This document shows positions 37,403 through 49,123 of a stretch of DNA of 64,000 bases, one piece after another (the stretch's first letter is position 1; the number at the start of each line of letters is the position of its first letter). A model generated the notes under the pieces. It saw only the letters and a list, made by a program, of their open reading frames with translations. It did no database searches and was not told where the DNA came from. The stretch is from NCBI GenBank assembly GCA_035772405.1, contig JAYKKM010000379.1:581501-645500 (forward strand). Direction: 5' to 3'. The DNA comes from Chrysogorgia sp. JL179-B06 (lineage: Eukaryota; Cnidaria; Anthozoa; Scleralcyonacea; Chrysogorgiidae). Position numbers and translations under genes: made by a program.

Positions 37403-39660
37403 TCTTTGTAATAAAATGAAAATAGTCTAGTGATAAATACCTTTTTTGTAGTTATATCAGGGTTGAGCTTACATAACTTTCCAAAATAAGTGAGCTTTGC
37501 TTTATCAATATAACCTTCCATGTCCCATAGACCAATACTCCCGGTGGCAGCTTCAGAGCGGGTACCAACTCCCAGACCTTGGATGCATTTTTCTGCATAC
37601 CTTTGTGCTTGCTCGAGCATACTGAGTTCGGTAGCAGTCAATTTCTTCCACAGTTCACAACCATATAAACATGTAGGAATACCAATCACTTTCCACAGAC
37701 CAACGCCACATATTGGATTCATACCACCGGATCGTACACCAAGACTCATCAAGCTGTGTACCACTTCTTTAGGTTTCTTACATGCACTTGTTAAAAACTC
37801 TGGTGGATTCTCCAAAAGTTACTTCTACAGTTTTACTTATGTTGAAGCCAAAACGCCAACTATGACTATATGATTCTATACAACATAACATCTTCTGTAG
37901 TCCTTGAAGACGAGTAGAAAGTAGAGTTATATCATCCGCTACCATAACAGGATTGCAGGGAATGGAATCAACTGTTAAAGCCTCGCCGGTGGAACTAATA
38001 ATTTCTAGTATGTCATTGTTAAAACACATGAATAGCCAAGGGGAAAGAACACTACCTTGTCGCACACCTTGTCGAACAGGAAATTCTTCTGATCTAAGAC
38101 CATTCAAGGAAACACGACTTTTTAGTCGCTGGTACCAATTTCTCAATAGGCGACACGACTTTTCCTTCATGCCAGCATTGTATAGCTTGTAAAACAGGCC
38201 ATTAATCCAGACCGTATCGAATGCCTTGGCAGAGTCTAAAAGCAGCAGTAGACTTTACTTCCTCGTTCAAAGTTGTGCGCAATTGCTTCCTGGAGAACTA
38301 AGCTTGCATTGATACAGGAATTGTTCTTTTGGTAAGCAAACTGTAGGGCATTGGGAAACTCCCAGGTTTTAAATACAGGTAGCCACTTGTTTAAAATAAG
38401 TCTTTCAAAGATTTTGCCAATAATGTTTAGTAAAGTAATTCCGCTATAGTGATCTTTATTGAGTCGATCTTTTTTTCCTCCTTTAAATAAAGAGATTATA
38501 TCACCAAGGGTGAAACTGTCCGAGACCACTTCCGACTCTGTAATAGCATTTAGAATGCCTGTTAGCACCGGAGATAAGGCATTACCAGCGTATTTTATGT
38601 GTTCATAAGTGAATCCATCTGGTCCAGCTGCTTTTCCATTTGCGCATACGTTTAATACTTTGTTTTCTGTGAAGGGATCATCCAATGGATCATTGTTTAT
38701 ATTTAGACTTTCCACTTCATACTCAGTGATCTTTGTTTCAACAAACTGTCTAAATTCTTCGTTATACTCTGAGTTTACTGTAGGTGTGTACAAAGACACA
38801 TACTGATCTTTCCACACAGATATAAGTTCTTCTCGATCATTTACTAATTTTTCACCAACTTTTAACGCTTGCACAGTTATTGCATTTTTTTTTGCGAATG
38901 TTAGAAGTTAGTTTATAGAAAGTACTCCTATTTGTTTCGTAATGCTTTTCAAGTTGTTCCAATTGTTCTTGTTCTTCCAAATGAACTTTCCTTCGTAATT
39001 CCTTTCTAAACAGGCGCTTTGCTTCTTTGTAATTTCGATAATATGCATTTTCTTGGTCGCGCGATTTCCCATTTTGTAACCACGCTTTTCTGCAGGCTCT
39101 TGAATTATTATGCAGGGCACCAAGACCCTCTCTCCAATAGGGACGCCGGTGTTTCATAAATTTGATTTTAAGAATACTATCTTCCGCTGCTAAATGCAAT
39201 AAATTTGTAACATTCGTTAGTGCCACTTCAATTGAATCAATGTCAGTTAAAGTATCTCCACAAAGGCTCTCATCAGCTACTAATTTACCAAATAAATGAT
39301 GCTATCTTGGTATCTGGTTTTTATTCTCTCATCTAGAGCGGCTTTGCACGAGAAACGCTCATGTTTTGTATGTATATTTGTGCTTGCACTAAATAGGTGT
39401 ACATTCCAAGTGCAGAAAATTGGTAAATGATATGAAAGGTTTCCACTTTTATCACACTCTACATAACATTTTTTTATTAGCGGAAGATGTTCTTTATTCA
39501 CAAACACATGATCGGTAGTTGTGATAGTTGTGCCTTGATTGCTGTAAAACGTTTCGATTGGTCCGCTGCACAAATATTGTGAGTTCACTGAGACAAAATC
39601 AAAATGTTCAATGAAAGAAATTAAAACACGGCCTCTCTCATTTATATCTGATAAAAGTTA
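37397..39660 (-). mobile_element. 5' part of the LINE that received elements A and C
   Basis: Minus-strand decayed ORF2: endonuclease C-terminus at 39280-39588 (TTDHVFV..., YHLPIFCTWN), linker 38852-39226, reverse transcriptase at 37778-38874 (NGKAAGPDGFTYEHIKY, ITLLNIIGKIFERLI, VRQGVRQGSVLSPWLF, catalytic VADD in place of the usual YADD/FADD), thumb at 37397-37815. Frameshifts near 38235, 37780 and 38870. The continuation is at 26883-27374. Sequence above 39660 is not recognisably LINE, so it is 5'-truncated. Confidence 0.85.
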
Positions 39661-40106
39661 GCTAGCAACACACATTTATTACAAATATTATGATTATTAT
39701 TCAGTAAAGATAATTTTTGAAGTAATAAAGCATTATCAATGAAAACTTTGTTATTTTTAGGTGATACACATCGAAAAATAACAAAGCGAGATTTTCGCTA
39801 ATGTTTTTAGCTTTCATGTCCTCTTAAAAGCCCAAATATTCACAACCGTGATACAATAACTAAACATTGACGCACCTTTTGGCTTTTCAAAGGATCTTTT
39901 TTTCTTTATTGAACCATCTCAACGAATTTTTGGCTCTCAGACAAAATTCTGAAGCTGTTTTCAACTCAGCGAGAAACCTTTCATACGCGACAACATTACG
40001 CATGACGGAAGTAGATGTGGCGGAAGTTCGTTGCTTTCAATTAAATAATTTATTCACTGCAACAGTTTTACCGATTATTATCTTAAAATGTTTTGCTATA
40101 TTATAA
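39661..40106. other. A/T-rich unassigned sequence
   Basis: No convincing ORF, RNA gene or terminal repeat seen. The 79-residue reading at 39867-40106 has no recognisable features. Confidence 0.5.
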
Positions 40107-40215
40107 AACAATTATACCATTCGCTCTCGTCGTGTATGAACTAATAGCCAACTCGGCGCTTCGCGCCTCGTTGGCTATGAGCTCATATACGATTGGAGCT
40201 CATGGTATAATTGTT
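40107..40215. repeat. Palindromic miniature element, about 110 bp
   Basis: Arms AACAATTATACCAT and ATGGTATAATTGTT enclose inner arms TAGCCAAC / GTTGGCTA and a GGCGCTTCGCGCC core, so the whole unit folds on itself. Typical of a fold-back MITE. It is followed by a TATA-rich run. Confidence 0.75.
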
Positions 40216-40387
40216 ATATATATATATAATTATATATACAAACTTTTTCGCCGCAGGGTGTTAGGATGATAATCTAGGGGGGATAGCACAGGCGAGTGAG
40301 GGGTTATTGCGGATACGTATGTCTAGTGGGAGACAGGTTAAAATCTATCCTAAACCTTTCAATAGGGGGGTGCGGATATTAGTTGAT

Positions 40388-40745
40388 ACAAAAATCCTGT
40401 TAAACAAACTTAAAAACCCTGTTAAAAACTTCAAAACTATTTAAAAAATTTAAAAAGTCTGTTTTAAAACTTTAAAAACCCACTTTAAAAACTTTAAAAG
40501 CCTTATTTAAAAGTTTGAAAACCCTGCTTAAAAACCCGGTTTTTATAGATTTTTAAACTGGATTTTTGACGTTTTTCAGCAAGGTTTTTAACGGTTTTTA
40601 AACAGGATTTTTAAAGCTCTTCAGCAAGGTTTTTTAAAGTTTTTAAACAAGGTTTTTAAAGTTTTTAAGCAGGATTTTTAAAGTTTTTAAGAAAAGTTTT
40701 AAACAAGGTTTTCAAATTTTTAAGCTGGATTTTTAAAGTTTTTAA
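40388..40745. repeat. Large A/T inverted repeat of TTTAAAAA-type units
   Basis: First half is built of units like AAAAACCCTGTTTAAAAAC, second half of the complement GTTTTTAAACAGGGTTTTT. About 20 bp unit, degenerate. Could extrude a cruciform or make a long hairpin RNA. Confidence 0.6.
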
Positions 40746-40958
40746 GCAGGGTAGGCACTTTGTCCTCCTACCTAGAATTACCAATAATCAGTAAATGTGC
40801 AATGGCCTTGGATTACCGATAATTGGTAATTTTAGGAGCAGTCACCAGGATTTTGGAGTAGCGCATGCGTATAATAGTCAATTACTTATCACACATGCTT
40901 AGTATTTCTCACTAGTCTATTAATCTAGCACCTCAAATAGGGGAGTGAATGCGTGGGG

Positions 40959-41146
40959 AGTAGTATAGGACATGGGGGTACCGGCACACCTAGAGTTGTA
41001 GTACTAAAAATCTCAAAATAATATCATAACCCACCAGACCACATCTTGCAAATGGAAAATGGTCGTTGCAAAGGTGTCTGGTAGCAACTTGATAACACTA
41101 TGAGACGTTATACGATGACTTCGGTACCCCCATGTCCTATACTGCT
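40959..41146. repeat. Terminal hairpin of element E
   Basis: 188 bp, arms AGTAGTATAGGACATGGGGGTACC and its near complement (mismatch at CTGCT), similar design to the B hairpin but with different internal sequence. Confidence 0.8.
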
Positions 41147-41231
41147 ACACAGTGAGGACGTCAGTCGTATAAAAATCTTAAGGTTTGGTGTGTCTGGGGA
41201 TAAATTGATGCCTATGTGTTGTTGTTTACCA

Positions 41232-41282
41232 CAATGTTTTTATAGCCATACGTATAAAGTCAATGCCGTTGTCTTTAAAAGC
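41232..41282 (-). pseudogene. DNA polymerase B C-terminal shred (element E)
   Basis: About 50 bp closely matching 7137-7187 (the SYAYGHKNI-encoding end of B polymerase). Nothing else of the gene is present. Confidence 0.7.
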
Positions 41283-41300
41283 AGTTATGGTGTATGTTAT

Positions 41301-41599
41301 ATGGACAACCTCAACCAATTAGAGTACTATGGAAAGAACTATGACAAAGTCGTCAAGAACATTCATTCAGCAGTTAATGAGGCCAAAGCGAGGGTTGTTA
41401 AGCATTTACCAAACGCTGATTTAGACGACTTACATTCGAGCCATCTACCACTAAAGACGGACGTGTGAAAAGCGTCAACATATTTTATGTTGGTGGAGAC
41501 GGTATGGTGGACGTGACTAGACGTTTCAACAAGCGTGGTGGACGTGAGGACATAGTGTTTTTCTTAGCAACACTCGTGGTGTTCTTATTAAGCGTTTGA
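41301..41599 (+). pseudogene. Short relative of the 471-residue surface protein (element E)
   Basis: N-terminal YYGKNYDKVVKNIHSAVNEAKA parallels the first residues of 16107-17522. After a one-base frame change near 41462 it continues KSVNIFYVGGDGMVD and ends in a hydrophobic span VFFLATLVVFLLSV. About 100 codons versus 471, so the middle is missing. Confidence 0.55.
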
Positions 41600-42113
41600 C
41601 GACCCACCGACATTGTCGTTTACCACCTCGTCATTCTTTTTGAAGTAATGATCGCACATATATTTCGACGTTGTGATTCCACCTGACAACAAACCCAAGA
41701 AAGGTAGATAAGGCGTTGCAACAGCAATGATGCTCTCGACGTCTTTCTTCAATAACTTATCCTTCTGTAGCTCATTGTTTAGCTCGTCTGAGTTCTCAAT
41801 AGCGTCTAATCCACCGAATACATCGGAGAACTTACTGATAAGCATGTCAGCAATGAAAGCGTTCCCTTCATCCAACCTCTTTTGTTCGTACTCACAGTAT
41901 ATTTTCTTAATAACTTTTGCAGACGCTTTTTTAATATAACTTTCAGATTATAACGTCACCATCGTTGGACAACCTAATTAGCTCGGCTCTTTTCACACCG
42001 ACGTCATCATCAACAGTTTCTTTCACCACGTTTTCAGCAATTTCATCGTTTTCTTGTTAGTCTTCAATTAGCGCTTCAATCGCGGGCTTTTCTTCACTCT
42101 TGCGTTTCACCAT
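41588..42113 (-). pseudogene. Homologue of the 171-residue protein (element E)
   Basis: From MVKRKSEEKPAIEAL at 42113. Stops near 42058 and 41948 and a frame change break it. The C-terminal 95 codons are open (DEGNAFIADMLISKFSDVF, ATPYLPFLGLLSGGITTSKY). The C-terminal tail differs from that in B because the B tail comes from its own inverted repeat. Confidence 0.75.
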
Positions 42114-42135
42114 TACATTAACACATATTTTATTA

Positions 42136-42738
42136 CTATGTAACAACTTTGTAATCGTATGGATGTCTCAACATAATCTAAAGCCGTGAGTACTTACAGA
42201 TTTTTAATGTGTTTACAATCGATAACTCGTCGTCTTTGGTAACACCGTTAAGGTAGTCGTCTATAATCACTTTCATATCAGACTTTCATATCAGACTTGG
42301 GCAATAGAAACAGACAAGCTTACTTATGTTCTCTCTGTATGGTTTAGCGATTGAAGTTAGTTGTTGCGTGATCACAATGACGGACAATCCAAAGTGTTGT
42401 GCACTAAAAGCTAAGTTGACTAATTGACTGGTTCTATTCTTAACGTCCTGTCCGCTTGCGCAATCGTCTAATACAATCAAGGTGTTAGTGCCTTTAAAAG
42501 TGTTTGTTATGTACTTGAGAACAGCATCTACGCTGTCTTGTGAACAGTCCACTGCGATAAAGTCAGGGTCATGTACGTACTTCCAATCATGGTGCGCTTT
42601 ATTCCATTCGAAAGTAGGGCAAATCAACACTATGTAGTCAAACTTACCGCGATACTCACGTTCTAGTGTGTCGAGAAGGTAACACGTCTTACCACAAGCT
42701 GTCATTCCAGCAACTAACATATTAAACGGGCTGTCCAT
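42136..42738 (-). pseudogene. A32-type packaging ATPase (element E), C-terminal frameshift
   Basis: Walker A GMTACGKTC and Walker B TLIVLDDCASG intact. A duplication of about 13 bp (TTTCATATCAGAC twice at 42277-42297) breaks the frame near residue 150; the rest (IDDYLNGVT..., RHPYDYKVV) follows out of frame to 42136. Confidence 0.85.
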
Positions 42739-42752
42739 GTAATTACACCGAT

Positions 42753-44005
42753 TTAATACTGGATTGACTGTAGACCGTTATTCACGAAGTTGACTAGCCC
42801 ATCGCTTATCACAAATATCTTACACATAACGTTGGCGGTCGTCGCTTTCTTAGTAATTTCAAGAAGCACACCAGATTGCATGTTAACAATCTTTTTGCCA
42901 GTGGCTACAACATGGTTGTCTTGAATACTTCTCAAGTCGATAACCAACGCAAAGCAGTCTTTGTGAAAACTTTTGTACAGTCATAAACTGATCGTGTTCT
43001 TTCAACCCAAATAACCGCTTTGCTTCAGACCATAACTTTGACTTTGGAATGCTTTGCGGTGAGTAGACGCTATTTGGCACCTTGATCAATTGTCACTTTA
43101 ATACTTTCAATGTTTGGATAAAGGAATTCTTCACTGTCAGCTAGTGTTTTGTTCACAAACAACAACACAATTGATTTCATGGACTTTCTTGGTAGATTAA
43201 CGTTCTCGTTTACCACAGTGGTGCCTTTGTCCCATTCAATAGTCTTCATTAAAGTCACATGTTCATAGCTCAAACTACGGCCACTTGCGTATCCCGACGT
43301 TATTTCGTCAGCTCGTTCAAGGTTGTCAATCGTTTCGTATTCATGTTCGAGGTTCTCAAGGGTGTATCCATCCACACTTTCATTGGATTGTGCAACCATG
43401 ATGTCAGTGGCCTTTGGTAATGTGATTATATACTGAAAGTTATTGTTCATGTTAAATGGACTATACAACCCGTGGTCGTCCATGATCTTAACAATACTAA
43501 TACGTTGCTTTGTCCCGTGAACACTAAACATCAATGCGTCACTTACTTTACCAACGTCTCCTGAAGTGGCACCACTATCGTCTTTGGAGATCAGTTTTCT
43601 CAAGTTCTCACCTGCAGCAATACCATGGTCAATCATTCGGTCGCGCTGACTGACACTTTTCCAAAGGTCGCGGTACACATTAATAATGCTTTCACCTGTG
43701 TTGTCGTACACGACTTCTCCAGCTAGTTTCACAACAAGTCTTTCATACAATAACTTACCAACATTGTTCAAGAACCAACACTTATCATTTGCATTTTTAA
43801 AGTCGAATAATAGACCAAACGAAAGGCACCAAACAGCTACTACTTTTGAGTTTCGGTACGTCAATATATACAGTTCTTCACCACCATTAACTTTATTTGG
43901 GTTCAATGTGATGACGTGCTGCGTTCGTGTCCCTTTTATTGTCCCCATTTGTGCTCGTCTAAATCCAGGGGAAAGTTCTTTCGCTTTGGTGTTCATATAA
44001 TACAC
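42753..44005 (-). pseudogene. Major capsid protein (element E)
   Basis: Start MYYMNTKAKELSPGFRRAQMG behind GTGTATTATATG. About 305 codons open, with one region (ILTYRNSKVVAVWCLSFG, about 43800-43870) out of register with B, indicating compensating frameshifts. A further break near 43080 and another near 42950 precede the open end (NVMCKIFVISDGLVNFVNNGLQSIQY). Homologous to 22562-23791. Confidence 0.82.
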
Positions 44006-44015
44006 TCACATTTCA

Positions 44016-44575
44016 TTACCGCTTCTTTTTAATCCAGTAGTCGTACACGAACCATGTAAGTATCACTACGAGTACCCACAAGTGTTGGGCTAAGCAAGCG
44101 AGGCCTTTTGCACCCGCTGATAACACGTTGTATAAAACGTTAGCCAATCCAACAGCCCATGGACCCAACTTTGCGATCGCGTTCTTAACAGCCTGTGCGA
44201 ATGACTTTGTAGCCCTAGCGCCTGTCATAACAGCAGAACTCCCAGTCACAACAATACTTGTTATAATACCAGCTATTGCAATCGCTACAGCAGACAACCC
44301 AACCATGTTTTCTTTAGCCCATTCTTTAAACTTTTCATACCTGCTAATGTCGATTTCCTGTTGCTCTCGCACTTCTTCAAGTTCGCGTTGTTCTAATGTT
44401 CTATCTCTAGCTTGACTAAGCCCGTCCACTCTTTCGCGTAAACCAATGTACTCTCGCTCTTCGTCAGGTGCGAGACCGCTTGAGACAGCTCGCAGTTCTC
44501 CAAAGAACCTTTCTGATTGGTTAAACGCATTTACGTCATAATCTTTAAACTGTTTTAGTATGTCAATCTACGTTT
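44016..44575 (-). pseudogene. C-terminal part of the acidic structural/membrane protein (element E)
   Basis: One frame from about 44560: LKQFKDYDVNAFNQSERFF, REYIGLRERVDGLSQ, then KFKEWAKENMVGLSAVA and hydrophobic spans to WFVYDYWIKKKR. This frame joins what is split in B at 22200. N-terminal part lost at the element edge. Confidence 0.7.
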
Positions 44576-44866
44576 TTATTAAAACATTGTAGAACGCTTT
44601 TTGTTATGCTAATCCACATTTTCAAGCTTGTTTAACTGAAAGTACATGTTGTTGCAAAAAGCCGTGCACGTTATTTTGTCAAAACCAGTGATTTAAAGGA
44701 GTATCGCAGCGACTTTCTTGCATAACGTCTTGTATAACGTGGATTCGTTAAAATTCTAACAGATTGGCTGTTACGCCTATCATTAAGCTGTTAGCATTGT
44801 GAACTAATTTGGCTAGTGAGTGAAGGTAAATGTTAAACGTATAGTAACTATATTTAAGCAGTGGCC
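44576..44866. other. Unassigned sequence after element E
   Basis: No gene seen. Contains imperfect inverted segments (ACGTTTTTATTAAAAC..., ACGCTTTTTGTTATG / CATAACGTCTTG) but no named element. Confidence 0.5.
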
Positions 44867-45145
44867 CTAACCTTTGCAGTGGTTGCAACAGTTGCAGTGG
44901 TTGCAACAGTCGCGGTAGTTGCAACAGTCGCAGTGGTTGCAACAGTCGCAGTGGTTGCAACAGTCGCAGTGGTTGCAACAGTCGCAGTGGTTGCAACAGT
45001 CGCAGTGGTTGCAACAGTCGCAGTGTTGCAACAGTCGCAGTGGTTGCAACAGTCGCAGTGGTTGCAACAGTCGCAGTGGTTGCAACAGTCGCAGTGGTTG
45101 CAACAGTCGCAGTGGTTGCAACAGTCGCAGTTGCAACAGTTGCAA
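44867..45145. repeat. 18 bp minisatellite (GTTGCAACAGTCGCAGTG)
   Basis: About 15 units; one unit near 45025 lacks a base. All frames are open through it, so the readings of up to 161 residues here are artefacts of the repeat. Confidence 0.9.
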
Positions 45146-45358
45146 TTTTCAACATTTGAGCATTGAAAATCCTGAAATTTGAAATGTTAGAGCATGTGCT
45201 CTGTGGTGGTGGTGAGACAGTTAGTGACGACACAATTGTAGAGGGATCTGGGCAGGGCCGTACTCAGACAATTTTACAGGGGGGTGTGTAAGCTCACTTC
45301 AGCCGACTGACGCACTAGTTTGTACCGACTATATCCTATCGATCGAAGCTTGTCAAAA

Positions 45359-46550
45359 CAGTGGCGGATCCAGGGTTGTTCGAAAGAAGGGGCGCACATG
45401 AAGAATCACCATGTTGTTGTGTATCTTCGCGGCTATGTCGCGAACCCACTAGGGGGGTCTGGGGGCATCCCCCCAAGAAAATTTTTAATTTTGCAAAGCC
45501 CAGAAGTGCTTTTCCGCTGATTTCTGATAAGAATTTTTGCAAAATTAGGGCACATGAGGTGTACGGGCAAAATTTTGAAGGCGGAGCTGAGCATAACTTG
45601 CCCGAATAAATGATGACGTCATATTACTGAAGAACACAAATTGCCATCGTTTAATAGCTCAGCACGTTCTTCATTAATGTATATGAACATGCATTGAAAA
45701 CGTGTACATTAGGGCGTCCGGGGCATGCTCCTCCGAGAAATGTTTTGAATTTTTGATTCCCTGAAAGTGTATTTCCTGCAATTTGAGGGCACTTTTCTCG
45801 TTTTTTCACTTTCCTTAGACCGCGTGGATATCTCTCCCGCAACGCGCATAGGGAATGCGTTGCGCGACGGCAGAAGAGAAGGAAGGAAAAGAAAAATGTA
45901 TTAGGTATATTCAAGTTGAATATACGAGATTTATACGTTCAGACAACGCCCGGACCAAGGCCTGGCTATATGCCACTTTTAACCATTGCTAAACGATGAA
46001 CAACAATGAAATCCCAGATTTCCCTCAATGAGAATCCCTGATTTCTCTCAATGAGAATCCGTTATAATGTCATTAAGTTGCATTCAAATATTAGAATAAT
46101 TTAAAACAGGACACTTTTTGTCCGAATGACAACACCATTTTTGCCCGAATAGAGCTAATTTTTCGGACAACTGGGGAGGCTGCAGCCCCCCGTCTCGTAC
46201 GCCTATGTTAGGGCACCACGCCGTTGCTAAAATGCAGGATTACAAAGGGGCATCAAGATTATGAAACACTTTAATATAAACTCAGAAGTAGTACAGAACC
46301 AATATATACACTTTAGCCTTTAGGCATCTGAAAACGTCCATCGTTTTATCTTGGAACCCATGTTAAAATATCTATGAGTGCATGAAAACTGGCTTTTGCA
46401 ATGAAAATTGGATAAGCTACCAAAACAAATCGGTCATATAATATTGCGTAAACAGATAAAACAGATAACACTTGTTTGCGGAATTTTAAAGCGGGGGAGG
46501 GGGCGCGCCGCGCGCGTGCGTGCGTGCGTGGATCCGTGGATCCGCCACTG
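45359..46550. mobile_element. Non-autonomous DNA transposon with CAGTGGCGGATCC ends
   Basis: Terminal repeats CAGTGGCGGATCCA and TGGATCCGCCACTG, flanked by the 5 bp direct repeat CAAAA (45354-45358 and 46551-46555). About 1.2 kb without a transposase ORF. Contains GGGGGCATCCCCCC and GGGGCATGCTCC motifs typical of degraded invertebrate DNA transposons. Superfamily unclear: the ends look hAT-like, but 5 bp is not the usual hAT duplication. Confidence 0.7.
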
Positions 46551-46555
46551 CAAAA

Positions 46556-47185
46556 TATTGTCTTTCCGTTGGGTGCCTACTATTAAATGACCCTGGTCAG
46601 CTGGTGAAATGGTTAATTAGTCCTACGTTAATAACGCACTCTCAATACGAAATGAAAACATGATAACATTTTAATAAATCAGTCTTTGGTGTTCTCTCGT
46701 TGATTACATTTACATATAAACAAAACATTAGATTTGTGATTCTTAAATTTGGTAGTTTTAAATTAATTTAAAGTGCTGAACGTTAATGATTCTACTTGTC
46801 CGTGTTAAATCGAACACGTCTAAAATATAATTTCTGCCGACTGAAACTCGTATATAAAGACTTTTTTTTGGGGGGGGGGGGGGGTCGCACACGAAGGAGA
46901 GAGTTCTGCATCCGGCTCTCGACCATAGTCTAGTGGATTCAGCCGCACGTTGCGTCCGACGCTGGCGCGTTTGCACGTATTCATCTGTGCCAGATTTCTC
47001 TACTCGCTGCCGCTCGTACTCACTGAAGCTCTCACGTTTTGTCTCAACAAAACGTTTCAACGATTTCACCATAGCCACTGCGGTATTCAGATCAATAACC
47101 CTGCGTGAGCGCTTTACTGCATGCGTTATACAGACACTCGTGACTTGACACTGTGAAGTCGGTGATGTTAATTGAACTTTGAATT
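46556..47185. other. Unassigned sequence with poly-G run
   Basis: No supported gene. A G homopolymer of about 16 bases lies near 46870. The minus reading 46758-47078 has no recognisable domain. Confidence 0.5.
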
Positions 47186-48290
47186 ATGAACAACAGTAGA
47201 GATCGCAACAAGACTCCTCGTGTCTTCCTTAGCGGCGCTGAAAAGCGAAAGATCGCAAAAGAATAGGCCGATAAAGAAGCACAAACGCTCGTAAAACACG
47301 GCGTACTGTATGACTGAGTTTGTTACTCACAACCTCGTGCTCCCAAAACTGGTACAGATACTGTCGATGACGGACAGCCTGAGCACGTAGGCCGATTGTT
47401 TAGGTATATCAGTCACTGCTACTCAGCCTACTCATCAAATTAAAAGTTCTAGTAATACCGCACATATCCATGAGATGGAATAAACACTGAGACTGATAGT
47501 AGCCTATAGTAACTGACACTGTTGAAGAAGACAAATCACTGGATGCGCAGGCGGAAAATGTGGATTCACTGTCTTCACACCCAGCCCGACCAGACGATGC
47601 CATTAATGACATTGGTTTGTGGTCTGAGCATTTATCGCAAGGGTTTATCGACTACTGGGCTAAGAAACGTAGTACAGATCTGCAGCACTATGATGACAAG
47701 CCGCTGAAACTGAAATCATCTAAGCAGAAAGTTACAGATAGTTTGTCTCGCTACTCTCACTCTCGTAAGTACAATCCCAATATGTTTGAACGACGGAATA
47801 GAAATTGAGAAGTTGTGAAGCGTTCGTGGTTGTGTGTTTTCGCCACATGACGGCAGAGTCTACTGTTGTTTGTGCAAACTTTTGACTGTAGCACGAACTC
47901 AGTTTACTCATGGTGGGTTCTGCGACCGAGTACGATGATTTCCTTAAGCAGCATATCCAGAAGCATGCCAATCTCGGACGCGGTCATACAAACTATCTGT
48001 CTTCCACGATTTGCGAAGAGCTTATACAAATCATGGGAAAACGTGTGTTGGAAAAGATAATTTCGCGCATCAAAATTTCCAGATACTCTCAATTACACTT
48101 GATTCCACGACCGACGAGAGCCACGTTGATCAGTTAACTCTAGTCTTTCGATACATGGAGCGTGCGACACGGGTCGAGCGATTTGTCAATTTTATGCCAA
48201 ACCAGGGTCATAAAGCGCAGGACATGTTCAATGGCATGATGGAGTTCCTCTTGCCGAGTGATTAGAAGGAGATTCGACAAATTGCACAAT
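47186..48290 (+). pseudogene. hAT/ZMYM1-like (DUF4371) transposase remnant
   Basis: Begins at ATG 47186 with RVFLSGAEKRKIAKE followed at once by a stop, then scattered frames: GLWSEHLSQGFIDYWAK near 47620, and at 48011-48265 LDSTTDESHVDQLTLVFRYM and NFMPNQGHKAQDMFNGMMEFL. These blocks match the TTF-finger/DUF4371 class of domesticated-looking hAT transposases. Multiple stops and shifts. A sequence CGACGGCCCTG at 48388-48398 may be its right end, matching CAGGGCCGT at 45253; no target duplication was found. Confidence 0.7.
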
Positions 48291-48785
48291 AATGTTTGCA
48301 ATTTATATATATATATATATATATATATAGTATAGACTCAAATTTGCCGACTCGCTGAAGAATCGCACCCCCCACACCCCCCTCTAGCGACGGCCCTGTG
48401 CAGAGCACTCGCTAAACTTGGTTGCAAAGGCAGCTGCTGAATGCTGTCCTGCTGCTGTGGGTTTCTTCGACTTTCTCGAGAAGAATTACGTGTTTTTTAC
48501 TGCATCCACGCATCGTTATGAAATACTGACTGCTTCGCTCAAATCAGCTGACAGTCATGTATTCGTGCCTAAAAGGGTCACAACCACACGTTGATCATCC
48601 AGAGCTGACGTCATGCAGGCTCCGTTTATTAACATATTGTGCGTTACAACCGGAAGTGAATGTGCATACTTATTGACGTTGATTAATCAATGTCAATAAG
48701 TAAAAAATAGTGAAAATGTGACAGTTCCGAAATATGTTAATATACACACTGCTGTAGTGAATGTGGGAGAGCTTGGAGTAGACAG
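48291..48785. other. Unassigned sequence with TA microsatellite
   Basis: A (TA)n run of about 26 bases near 48306-48332. At 48733-48760 a segment (ATGTTAATATACACACTGC) is the inverse of 48923-48950, an outer layer of the fold-back structure beside it. No gene seen. Confidence 0.55.
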
Positions 48786-48830
48786 ACGATACATGGACGA
48801 TCGTCAAGCTCGTATCCTCAGAATAAGTCT

Positions 48831-48904
48831 GAGTCCCGAACAGGAATCGAACCTGTAACCTTCTGGTTGCGGGTGAGACGCTCTAACCATTGAGCCACCG
48901 AGAA
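48831..48904 (-). tRNA. tRNA-like sequence, left arm (probably pseudogene)
   Basis: D-arm GGCTC...GAGC, T-arm ACAGG-TTCGATT-CCTGT, and acceptor-like TCTCGG / TCGGGA are present. The anticodon stem is weak and the position before the putative CGC anticodon is C instead of the near-invariant U. Functional tRNA unlikely. Confidence 0.5.
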
Positions 48905-49049
48905 TCAGATGGAGAGCGAAGCTCACTACAGCAGTGTGTATATTAACACATCCAAACCTTTCCGATATATAGTGACTGCCGCATATAGGCAGTACATATA
49001 TCAATCGAACCAGTACATATCATTGTAACCTTCGCTCTCCATCTGAGTC

Positions 49050-49123
49050 TCGGTGGCTCAATGGTTAGAGCGTCTCACCGGCAATCAGAAGGTTACAGGT
49101 TCGATTCTCAGAATCGGGACTCT
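49050..49123 (+). tRNA. tRNA-like sequence, right arm (probably pseudogene)
   Basis: Same D-arm and acceptor, but the T-arm is damaged (ACAGG-TTCGATT-CTCAG). Putative anticodon position GGC, again without U33. Confidence 0.45.

Larger units (their letters stand above)
40959..44575. mobile_element. Element E: rearranged Polinton end with capsid module
   Basis: Begins with a Polinton-type terminal hairpin (AGTAGTATAGG... at 40959 to ...CTATACTGCT at 41146). Then a polymerase C-terminus shred, a short 471-like gene(+), and on minus the 171-type gene, ATPase, capsid and the C-terminal part of the structural protein, in the same order as the right half of B reversed. It breaks off at about 44575 with no right end. 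All genes are damaged. Confidence 0.82.

Noticed and set aside
39867..40106. 79-residue ORF
   Set aside because: No homologue, domain or context; A/T-rich unassigned DNA.
44748..45233. ORFs of up to 161 residues with ATVATTATVA or LLQPLR repeats
   Set aside because: Products of the 18 bp minisatellite with no non-repeat coding signal.
45253..48398. A single 3.1 kb transposon from CAGGGCCGT to ACGGCCCTG containing the hAT-like remnant
   Set aside because: Ends match over only about 9 bases and no target duplication was found; kept only as a remark under the remnant.
48831..48904. Functional tRNA gene
   Set aside because: Weak anticodon stem, no U33, paired in a fold-back element with a damaged second copy.
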